Assembly (NCBI GenBank): GCA_947497755.1
Contig: CANMHT010000013.1
Location: 1 to 64,000, forward strand
DNA length: 64,000 bases
DNA from: an uncultured Polaribacter sp.
Lineage (GTDB): Bacteria > Bacteroidota > Bacteroidia > Flavobacteriales > Flavobacteriaceae
Direction of reading: 5' to 3'
Below are positions 37,616 through 44,350 of this stretch, one piece after another. The first letter of the stretch is position 1, and every line of letters begins with the position of its first letter. The notes below the pieces were generated by a model that saw nothing but the letters and a program-made list of their open reading frames with translations, was not told the DNA's origin and did not search any database. Both the position numbers and the translations under genes were made by a program.

Positions 37616-40600
37616 ATGAAAGAATCAAATAATTGCAGCCTTTATATTCTAGGACACAATTCAGTTGGAAAAACAACTTTAAGAAAAAAAATAATTGCTG
37701 AAGAAAAATATACCAATTACAAAGCTGATTGGAATGATTATGGTGATTGGATAATTGAAGATGGAAATTATAGAGTAAATGTAGGAGTTAAAGAATTAGC
37801 AACATTCGATCAAAGATTTCAAAATTTAGAAAAAATAAAAATTTCCGAGAAATCGATAATCATACTGATGATATCAGATTTTTATTATTCTCATAAAAAA
37901 AGTATTAACTCAATTTATGATGAATATTTAAAGGATATATCTAAAGACTCAATCATTATTGTCTTATATAATACAAATTATGAAAAGGAATTTACTCAAA
38001 AAAAATATTCAGAATTAACATCTACTAATTATAATATTAGAGAGGTGTTAGTGTACAATCTACTTAAAGAAGAATTACATGATTTTAAATATCTATTAAA
38101 GAACGTTATTCTTAATTCAACAACAAATAGATTAGATCCAATAAGAGAAATAATTGCAAACAATTTAAAAACAAAAGAAAAAACTCTTAATCTTGGTAAC
38201 TGCTCGCTTACAAGTTTACACGAAATCAAAGAATTATTCGAAAACACTCACTTAGAAAACCTTATCCTAAGTAATGAATGGGCAGAGTTCGAAAATGGTA
38301 AATGGCACAAACGTAAAAGTAAAAACAACTATAGTAAGAACTCATTAGGAGGTCTTCCTAGCCAAATACAAAAGCTGACCAACTTAAGACGACTAACAAT
38401 CGGAGGTGATTGGAAAGAAAAGAATCTATGGTGGAATAGATTTAGGGTTTTTGATTTATCTCCTATTTTAAAATTAACAAAATTAGAATATTTAAATGTA
38501 AGTAATAACAAATTACTGACTCTTCCATCGTTAGCAAGACTGAAAGAAATTAAAACACTTCATTTAAACAATAATGAAATAACTAGTGTTAAAATCCGTA
38601 GTAATGTCAATCCACTTCAGGAAATTTTTATTAGTAATAATCAAATATCTACTGTTTCTTTCATTAAATACCTACCATCAATAAAGACAATTGATTTACA
38701 TGGTAATAAAATTAAAAACCTATTACCGTTAAAAGATTATATAGGAAAATTAAATATTGCGAATTCCAAGTGGGAAAAAAACACTTTAAACATAGCAAAA
38801 AACCCATTGGAACAACCTCCAATGGAAATTGTTAATATTGGTAATAGTGCCATAATTAGTTACTTTAGTGACATTGCGGGTGGTGAATTTTTCATAAACA
38901 AGGATGTTAAATTAATTTTAGTTGGAAATAGCGAAGTTGGAAAAACAACATTAGCTAAATATTTAAATGACGAAAAAGATTTAGAGAAAGATCACTTACC
39001 TACACATTGGATGGAGGAAAAGAGAATAAAGAGCAAACATATTATTAATAAAATAAAAGAAAAATGTAATATTAATTTATTTGATTTTGGGGGACATGAT
39101 TATTTTCACGACACACATCATCTTTTTTTCGGAAAGAACACTGTATACCTTCTTCTATGGGATTATGAGACAAACACGTTAAATTATAGAATTACTGATC
39201 AGCTTCAAGAAAATAATGAAATAATTGAAATAGAAACTCAAGATTACCCAATTAAGTATTGGTTAGAATCAATTAAGTATTTTATTAAAGGTGTAGAAGC
39301 TACAAATTTCGATTTTAAAATAGAGATAACTTCCGAATATAATAGCCATTCTTTAGTAATTCAAAACAAAGTGAACTCAGGAAAAGATATAGTTCATTTG
39401 AATAATAATGAAATAATTTCTAAATATTCATTCATCTACGATTTTGCTAATATTTCATTAAGACCAAAAAGGAATCTTGACCATTTAGATAATTTAATCA
39501 CTGAAATATTTAATGCAACAGAAATTATTGGAGCGAAATTACCTAAATATTATGATATAATTAATAAGAGTTTAAAACTCTATAAGGGTGAACCCATTCT
39601 TACTATTACTCAATTTAAAAATTATTGCAATTTGCTTTTGAAATCAAAACTGACTCAAAAAAAAGCTTCGATTCTTGCTAACTACTTAGGACAAATAGGA
39701 AGTGTTTTATTCTATCCCGAATCTATCAACAGTAACAAGATATATATTGATAAAAAGTGGGTTATTTCTGCTATCTATAAAGTCCTTGAAGGTTTAAATC
39801 AAAAAAAAGGAGAATTCAATGAAAACCATATAAAAAAAGCTCTTGGTTCTAAAATTAAATCTAGAAAGATTCAAAGTATAATAGAGTTAATGATTGAATT
39901 CAAATTAATATTTAAGCACCCTGAATCAAACAACTTTATTGCTCCATTATATCTTCCAAAAAAACCAATACAAGCTGTAAGACTTTTCATAGATGCTAAA
40001 AAAATTCCTTATAGAAAATTTCTATATAAAGGTTTCATAAATAAAAGTATTATTTTAAACTTTTTTCAAGAGTACGGAAAACTAGTCATTAGAGACCAAC
40101 AAAACTTAAACAATGAATTATATTATTATTGGAAAGATGGCTTAGTCATAAAAGCCCCAAAAACAAATGAAATTGTTTTAATACAGTTTCACTTAGGAGA
40201 TAATGATGGAAATGCCTCTATTGATATTGTCAAAATGAACAATGATGAAAAAACAGAATTTGTTGACACAATAATTAAATTCATAACTGAGATAAATAAT
40301 GGATATGAAATAGAAGAAATGATAACTGTTAATAGTGAAGATTTTATTCCGTTATCAATTATCCATGAGAATGAAATAAATGAAAATTGGAATTTTCTAT
40401 ATAAAAAAAAGTACTATAAACTTTTAGATTTCAAAAAACATTTAAAAAACCCTACTAAGATGAAAAGAATATTCATTTCTTATTCAAAACAAGACATAGG
40501 ATTAGTGAATAAATTTATAGAACATTTATCAGCATTGCAACAAGATGGAAAAGTTGCTCATTGGTATTGTAGCGAACTTGAAGCTGGATCTAACTGGGAA

Positions 40601-41011
40601 GATGAAATTCAAGAACATTTTGATAATTCTGACATAGTATGCTTTATGGTTAGTCCGAATTTTATGAAAACAAAATACATTCTTGATTATGAAATAACCA
40701 AAGCATTTGAAAAGAAAGTTAGCCAACCAGATTTCAAAATAATTCCAATAATATTAGATTTTTGTAGATGGACAACTGAAAAAAATAACCTTGGACAATT
40801 TACTGCTCTACCATATACTGCAAAACCGATAGTTGATTTCAATAACCAAAATATGGCTTGGTATATAGTTCAAGAATGCATAAGATTAGTAATTGAAGAA
40901 AATATAGACCCAAAAGGAGATGATTTTTATTCAAGTCAGAAATTACCTTCAGATGTATTGAAAATATATAAGAGAATTGTTGAAGATAAAATTGATAATA
41001 ACGTGATCTAA
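37616..41011 (+). CDS. LRR-Roc-COR-TIR protein with an extra N-terminal P-loop
   Basis: 1131 residues. Order: a first GTPase-like P-loop LGHNSVGKTTLRKKI (13-20); leucine-rich repeats from about 195 to 400 (LEYLNVSNNKLLTLPSLARL, IKTIDLHGNKIKNLLPL); a Roc GTPase with LILVGNSEVGKTTLAKYL (about 437-445) and switch II-like NLFDFGGHDYFHDTHH; a COR-like region to about 900; and a C-terminal TIR domain (KRIFISYSKQDIGLVNKF; VSPNFMKTKYILDYEIT, whose Glu fits the NADase Glu). It is likely an immune sensor that depletes NAD when activated. Its own transcript is probable, 99 bases after the ABC-3C operon. Confidence 0.85.
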   Translation: MKESNNCSLYILGHNSVGKTTLRKKIIAEEKYTNYKADWNDYGDWIIEDGNYRVNVGVKELATFDQRFQNLEKIKISEKSIIILMISDFYYSHKKSINSIYDEYLKDISKDSIIIVLYNTNYEKEFTQKKYSELTSTNYNIREVLVYNLLKEELHDFKYLLKNVILNSTTNRLDPIREIIANNLKTKEKTLNLGNCSLTSLHEIKELFENTHLENLILSNEWAEFENGKWHKRKSKNNYSKNSLGGLPSQIQKLTNLRRLTIGGDWKEKNLWWNRFRVFDLSPILKLTKLEYLNVSNNKLLTLPSLARLKEIKTLHLNNNEITSVKIRSNVNPLQEIFISNNQISTVSFIKYLPSIKTIDLHGNKIKNLLPLKDYIGKLNIANSKWEKNTLNIAKNPLEQPPMEIVNIGNSAIISYFSDIAGGEFFINKDVKLILVGNSEVGKTTLAKYLNDEKDLEKDHLPTHWMEEKRIKSKHIINKIKEKCNINLFDFGGHDYFHDTHHLFFGKNTVYLLLWDYETNTLNYRITDQLQENNEIIEIETQDYPIKYWLESIKYFIKGVEATNFDFKIEITSEYNSHSLVIQNKVNSGKDIVHLNNNEIISKYSFIYDFANISLRPKRNLDHLDNLITEIFNATEIIGAKLPKYYDIINKSLKLYKGEPILTITQFKNYCNLLLKSKLTQKKASILANYLGQIGSVLFYPESINSNKIYIDKKWVISAIYKVLEGLNQKKGEFNENHIKKALGSKIKSRKIQSIIELMIEFKLIFKHPESNNFIAPLYLPKKPIQAVRLFIDAKKIPYRKFLYKGFINKSIILNFFQEYGKLVIRDQQNLNNELYYYWKDGLVIKAPKTNEIVLIQFHLGDNDGNASIDIVKMNNDEKTEFVDTIIKFITEINNGYEIEEMITVNSEDFIPLSIIHENEINENWNFLYKKKYYKLLDFKKHLKNPTKMKRIFISYSKQDIGLVNKFIEHLSALQQDGKVAHWYCSELEAGSNWEDEIQEHFDNSDIVCFMVSPNFMKTKYILDYEITKAFEKKVSQPDFKIIPIILDFCRWTTEKNNLGQFTALPYTAKPIVDFNNQNMAWYIVQECIRLVIEENIDPKGDDFYSSQKLPSDVLKIYKRIVEDKIDNNVI

Positions 41012-41195
41012 TAATCTATAAGAAATAGAGCAATTGGTCAATATCGAAAGGTCTATACATACCAATGAAATCGAAGTCATTTAAATATAAAATATTTTAA
41101 TTTTAAATAAGTAATAAAACAAAAGCCCATTTTAAACTATCTACATTGCTTAGACTTTATATAACAAAAATAACTAACTCAATTCTAAAAATAAC

Positions 41196-41592
41196 ATGGC
41201 TAAATTCCATACTACTGTAGGTAACTCATTTTATATTGAACAAATAATACTGAAAAACCTTACTATAGTAACATCCTATTTAAATTTAAGTAAAAAATTT
41301 ATTATAGATTAACTGACGTAGATAAAGAAAAAATTAAAATTACACTGATTTACGGAAAAAAAGAAAATTGAACCCTTAAATAATATTGATTTTAAAAAAA
41401 TTACATGCAAAATGTTATTTAAACGAACAGTCATTAATTATCACTTCAATGAATTTATATGAGTTCTCTGAACGAAACAATAGAGAAATGAGAATTTTAT
41501 TTGAAATAGAAAAAGACTATCAAATATTTAAAGACACAATCAAGGAGATTGATTCTATTAAAAACTCATCTGAATTAATTAAATCACCATAA
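41196..41592 (+). pseudogene. Decayed PLD-type nuclease (HKD motif)
   Basis: An N-terminal piece starts at ATG 41196 (MAKFHTTVGNSFYIEQII and LTIVTSYLNLSKKF). After a stop, a second frame continues with LTDVDKEKIKITLIYGKKE. A third piece carries the catalytic block LHAKCYLNEQSLIITSMNLY and EFSERNNREMRILFEIEKD. The pieces line up in order as one phospholipase D-like nuclease with only the C-terminal HKD half intact, broken by a stop, a frameshift and a probable internal deletion. The N-terminal catalytic half and part of the middle are missing. It is a relic of another nuclease cargo gene. Confidence 0.75.
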
Positions 41593-41621
41593 ACAACACC
41601 AATACAACATTTTAAAAATTA

Positions 41622-41653
41622 AAAACCTCGTAATCAAAAGATCACGAGGTTTT
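41622..41653. terminator. Terminator-like hairpin beside a possible tRNA fragment
   Basis: AAAACCTCGT / ACGAGGTTTT with a 12-nt loop, symmetric and usable on both strands. On the minus strand it follows directly after the tRNA-like 3' end at 41655-41668, as a tRNA terminator would. Confidence 0.65.
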
Positions 41654-41654
41654 C

Positions 41655-41668
41655 TGCGGAGAAAGAGG
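41655..41668 (-). other. Possible tRNA-Ser 3'-end fragment (attachment-site remnant)
   Basis: The minus strand reads CCTCTTTCTCCGCA, which from general knowledge fits the last bases of a flavobacterial tRNA-Ser (TGA type). The rest of the tRNA is absent and a terminator follows. Integration of an element into a tRNA 3' end leaves exactly such a fragment. The length is only 14 bases, so chance cannot be excluded. Confidence 0.35.
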
Positions 41669-41754
41669 AACTAAAACCGTATGAAAAACCCCTTTGTTTA
41701 TGGGTAATCCAAGGTGTTGGTTTTATAAGTGACACCGAATTAGCCTCTTTATAT

Positions 41755-41952
41755 TTAATCTACTATGTATTGATTTACTATATCCACCTGAATTCCAGAG
41801 TATTCAGCAAACTCTACAACTGTAATAAATTGATGTGGTTCTTTATCAAAATAGTTTCTAATATCTTGTAATAATTTCCTTCCATAACGTTCACTGCGTC
41901 CTGTGATACGCTGAATATCTTTTGGATAAATACAAGCTCTTTTTTGATTCAT
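41755..41952 (-). CDS. Small conserved-looking protein, possible DNA-binding
   Basis: 65 residues, MNQKRACIYPKDIQRITGRS then ERYGRKLLQDIRNYF. The segment YPKDIQRITGRSERYGRKLL looks like a short helix-turn-helix, and VVEFAEYSGIQVDIVNQYI like a second helical unit. Function unknown. It is divergent from the 42170 cluster, with two hairpins in between, and could regulate it. Confidence 0.6.
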   Translation of the reverse strand: MNQKRACIYPKDIQRITGRSERYGRKLLQDIRNYFDKEPHQFITVVEFAEYSGIQVDIVNQYIVD

Positions 41953-42016
41953 AATACTCTATCTATACTTAATCCATACTTAAAACTTACTTTGTTTTTA
42001 TATGATGATGATTATG

Positions 42017-42066
42017 CGTTGTTAAAATGTTGACAACACGATAGTGTTATCAATATTTTAATGACG
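42017..42066. repeat. Long imperfect hairpin in the divergent intergenic region
   Basis: Two 23-nt arms (42017-42039 and 42044-42066) match at 19 of 23 positions around a 4-nt loop GATA, followed by a short T-run on the plus strand. It could be a small RNA, a terminator or a recombination hairpin. No coding frame covers it. Confidence 0.7.
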
Positions 42067-42100
42067 TTTTTGGTTGTATCGGAATGAATAACCGAAAACG
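42064..42100. repeat. Second hairpin next to the first
   Basis: CGTTTTTGGTT / AACCGAAAACG, 11-bp arms with one T-G pair and a 15-nt loop. It shares three bases with the first hairpin, so the two are mutually exclusive at the edge. Confidence 0.6.
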
Positions 42101-42169
42101 GAATTCACTTTTTTATTACAAGTCATAAAGTTACTTGATTTGAATTATTAATTCAAAAAATGAAATATT

Positions 42170-42925
42170 ATGGCAAAACAAACTGGAATTATTAAACTAA
42201 AAGGAACTATCGGAGGTATTTCCTTTTATAAAACGACTGACGGACATTTAGCACGTGAAAAAGGCGGTGTTGATGCCAACAGGATTGCAAATGATCCTGC
42301 ATTTCAAAGAACACGTGAAAATGGCTCTGAATTTGGAAGGGCTGGTAAAGGCGGAAAAGTTTTACGAAATGCTATTCGAGTTCTTTTACAGAATGCAAAA
42401 GACAAGCGTGTAGTTAGTAGATTGACAAAAAACCTTGTGGCTGTTGTTAAAGCTGACACAACAAATAGAAGAGGTTCAAGAACCATACAAAACGGTGATT
42501 TAAGCTTATTAAACGGTTTTGAATTCAATTTGAATGGAAAACTTGGTGCTACTTTGTTTGCAGCATATACAAAAGCTTTTAATAGAGTTTCTGGCGATGC
42601 AACTTTAAATATTGCAGCTTTCTCTCCAACTGTTAGAATTGCTGCACCGACAGGAACAACCCACTTTAAAATAGTTATGGGAGCTTCTGAATTGGATTTT
42701 GCAAATGAAACCTCAACTTTTGGAAGTAATGAAACTGCTATTTTACCATATACAGCTGCCAATACTGCTGCAATTTCTTTAACAGCTTCATTGTCTGAAA
42801 ATTCTACATTACCAGTTATACAAGTATTGGGTGTGGAATTTTACCAACAGGTTAACGGACAAATGTACCCTCTTAGAAATGGTGCTTACAATGCTTTAGC
42901 AGTTGTTACTATTAACACTCCTTAA
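42170..42925 (+). CDS. Conserved-looking accessory protein, unknown
   Basis: 251 residues. The N-terminus is highly patterned (MAKQTGIIKLKGTIGGISFY and KTTDGHLAREKGGVDANRI), followed by a basic segment (GKGGKVLRNAIRVLLQNAKD) and a beta-rich, Ala/Thr-rich C-terminal half like a virion or secreted structural protein. No signal peptide. Family not named. First gene of a tight four-gene run (gaps or overlaps under 25 bases) ending at a terminator. Confidence 0.65.
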   Translation: MAKQTGIIKLKGTIGGISFYKTTDGHLAREKGGVDANRIANDPAFQRTRENGSEFGRAGKGGKVLRNAIRVLLQNAKDKRVVSRLTKNLVAVVKADTTNRRGSRTIQNGDLSLLNGFEFNLNGKLGATLFAAYTKAFNRVSGDATLNIAAFSPTVRIAAPTGTTHFKIVMGASELDFANETSTFGSNETAILPYTAANTAAISLTASLSENSTLPVIQVLGVEFYQQVNGQMYPLRNGAYNALAVVTINTP

Positions 42926-42927
42926 TC

Positions 42928-43350
42928 ATGCAACTGACACTTTACAGAGCGTATTTTAATGAGGGTACTAATGGTACTCTCTTTTGCTCTGGAAAATTTC
43001 TTTGTCACACTATTGAGTTACCCTGGAATGATAATCGGCGAAATATTTCTTGTGTACCTGAAGGGGAATACCAAATTGAGCCTCGTTTTTCTATACGGTT
43101 CAAGCATCATTTGATTTTAAAGAATATTAAAGGTAGGAGTTTCATTTTATTTCATCCTGCAAATGATGCCTTAAAAGAACTTAAAGGGTGTATTGCTCCG
43201 GTAACTTATTTAAGTGGTATAGGAAAAGGTGTCTACTCTAAAAATGCGATGCAAAAACTATTGTCTTTGGTATATCAAGCTAAAGACCGAAAGGAAACTA
43301 TTTTATTAATTATTAAATCACAAAATCATGAACATTGTAGAACGTTATAA
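42928..43350 (+). CDS. DUF5675-type protein
   Basis: 140 residues. Motifs TLFCSGKFLCHTIELPWNDN, CVPEGEYQIEPRFSIRFK, FILFHPANDALKELKGCIAP and VYSKNAMQKLLSLV fit DUF5675, a family related to murein L,D-transpeptidase or phage lysis-type folds. The Cys, His and Asn residues are kept, and activity is unproven. Two bases after the previous gene, overlapping the next by 23 bases. Confidence 0.72.
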   Translation: MQLTLYRAYFNEGTNGTLFCSGKFLCHTIELPWNDNRRNISCVPEGEYQIEPRFSIRFKHHLILKNIKGRSFILFHPANDALKELKGCIAPVTYLSGIGKGVYSKNAMQKLLSLVYQAKDRKETILLIIKSQNHEHCRTL

Positions 43351-43576
43351 AAAACCAACTCCAAAATTCTTTAAATTATTACGAAATATGGGTATTGCTT
43401 TAGCTACAGCTGGAGGAACCATTATTGCAGCACCTATTACTTTGCCCGCAGCTGTTGCTTCTATAGCTAGTTATATGGCTGTTGCCGGAACTGTGGCTAC
43501 TGCAGTAAGTCAAGCTGTTGTAACTGATGAAGAAAAACCAAAAAATAAAGCTAATGATACTGACGATGGATCATAA
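43328..43576 (+). CDS. Small membrane protein
   Basis: 82 residues. A polar start (MNIVERYKKPTPKFFKLLRN) is followed by two short Ala/Gly-rich hydrophobic segments (ALATAGGTIIAAPITLPAAV and MAVAGTVATAVSQAVV), then a charged tail. Holin-like in size and pattern. Its start lies inside the DUF5675 gene and its end overlaps the next start. Confidence 0.6.
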   Translation: MNIVERYKKPTPKFFKLLRNMGIALATAGGTIIAAPITLPAAVASIASYMAVAGTVATAVSQAVVTDEEKPKNKANDTDDGS

Positions 43577-43748
43577 TACAAAAGCAGGATTCTTTGGTGG
43601 TATCTTCTGTTCTTCGGTAGTCAACATTGGTGTTGAAGATATCATCACAACTTCCATATTAGCAATCGTTGGTGCTATTGTCAGTTTTTTTGTTTCTCTG
43701 TTCTTAAGGTGGTTGGTTAAACGAATTAAACGGGGCAAAATTTCGTAG
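43566..43748 (+). CDS. Small membrane protein, holin-like
   Basis: 60 residues from ATG 43566 (MDHNTKAGFFGGIFCSSVV). A longer frame exists, but this start overlaps the previous stop in the usual coupled way. Two helices are predicted, NIGVEDIITTSILAIVGAIV and SFFVSLFLRWLVKRIKRG, with a basic end. Together with the DUF5675 and 82-residue proteins it resembles a small lysis-type module, which is an inference from layout only. Confidence 0.6.
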   Translation: MDHNTKAGFFGGIFCSSVVNIGVEDIITTSILAIVGAIVSFFVSLFLRWLVKRIKRGKIS

Positions 43749-43786
43749 TTGGAAGTAATTATTGATGTTGGTCTGGGAAAGATAAA

Positions 43787-43818
43787 TAAAGGGCATTTTC
43801 TAAAAAATGCTCTTTTTT
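43787..43818 (+). terminator. Intrinsic terminator of the 42170 cluster
   Basis: Stem AAAGGGCATTTT / AAAATGCTCTTT (one G-T pair) with a T7 tract, 39 bases after the last stop. Confidence 0.75.
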
Positions 43819-44029
43819 TATGCGCCGTGTTGAGGTTGGTAAATGAAAAGAGTGATGCCCTGATAAGGGATTGAGCGAATGTAATGCATCCTACCGCAGA
43901 CACATGGAAGACATTAATAATTGCTGTAACCTACACCTTTGAAGGGGTGGTGGGGAAAATGTGGGAAAAGTTGATTAGTTCTAAATATTAAAGTTTATTC
44001 TGAATTGTGCGGTTGGTATAGCGGCTATT

Positions 44030-44091
44030 TTACATAATGGAGTTATGGTACAGAAAGTGAATGAATGCTGCCATAACTACCCGTTATGTAA
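44030..44091. repeat. Hairpin with two 8-bp stems
   Basis: TTACATAA / TTATGTAA and, inside it, AGTTATGG / CCATAACT, separated by an internal loop (3 and 5 bases) and closed by a 22-nt loop. Both stems are perfect. Confidence 0.75.
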
Positions 44092-44102
44092 CTTAGCTTG
44101 GG

Positions 44103-44214
44103 ATAGTGTTTAAATTATTAGCTTTTTGCTGGAGTAGCTCTTTATAGTTGTGTAATGAGGTACGAATATAACAAGCTATAATGTGCTACAAGTGTAGGGC
44201 AATTTAAACACTAT
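44103..44214. repeat. Nested inverted repeats, 14-bp outer stem
   Basis: ATAGTGTTTAAATT (44103-44116) and its exact reverse complement (44201-44214) enclose a second nested fold: GTAGC / GCTAC, TTATAG / CTATAA and TTGT / ACAA in register. The whole can fold as one RNA or cruciform of about 112 nt. It resembles msr-msd boundaries or folded recombination sites in shape, but no reverse transcriptase or integrase is near. Confidence 0.75.
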
Positions 44215-44350
44215 AGAAGCATGGAGAGCAGAACAAACCAAAAGACAGAGGGTTTTGAGCTTCCGACAGGCACAAGTCAGGGCAAGCAAAAAAACTGGAT
44301 CTTGTTTTGTGTGGAATTTTTATATTATAATTATTCTTTGTCAAAATCAT

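Larger units (their letters stand above)
43819..44350. other. Non-coding, higher-GC structured stretch
   Basis: About 530 bases between the terminator and the end of the TIR-STAND gene. Base composition is visibly less AT-rich than around it. A plus-strand frame at 44221-44412 (MESRTNQKTEGFELPTGTSQ) runs into the 3' end of the convergent gene, and it could be a gene fragment but is not supported. Two strong inverted repeats are listed separately. Confidence 0.55.

Noticed and set aside
42304..42762. 152-residue minus-strand frame opposite the 42170 gene
   Set aside because: It is antisense to a patterned, coupled gene and has no independent start region or homologous motif.
44030..44214. Retron non-coding RNA
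   Set aside because: The nested repeat has retron-like shape, but no reverse transcriptase gene lies on either side within the window. It is therefore kept only as a structured element.
44030..44214. Integron attC sites
   Set aside because: The arms do not show the RYYYAAC and GTTRRRY boxes, and no integron integrase is present.
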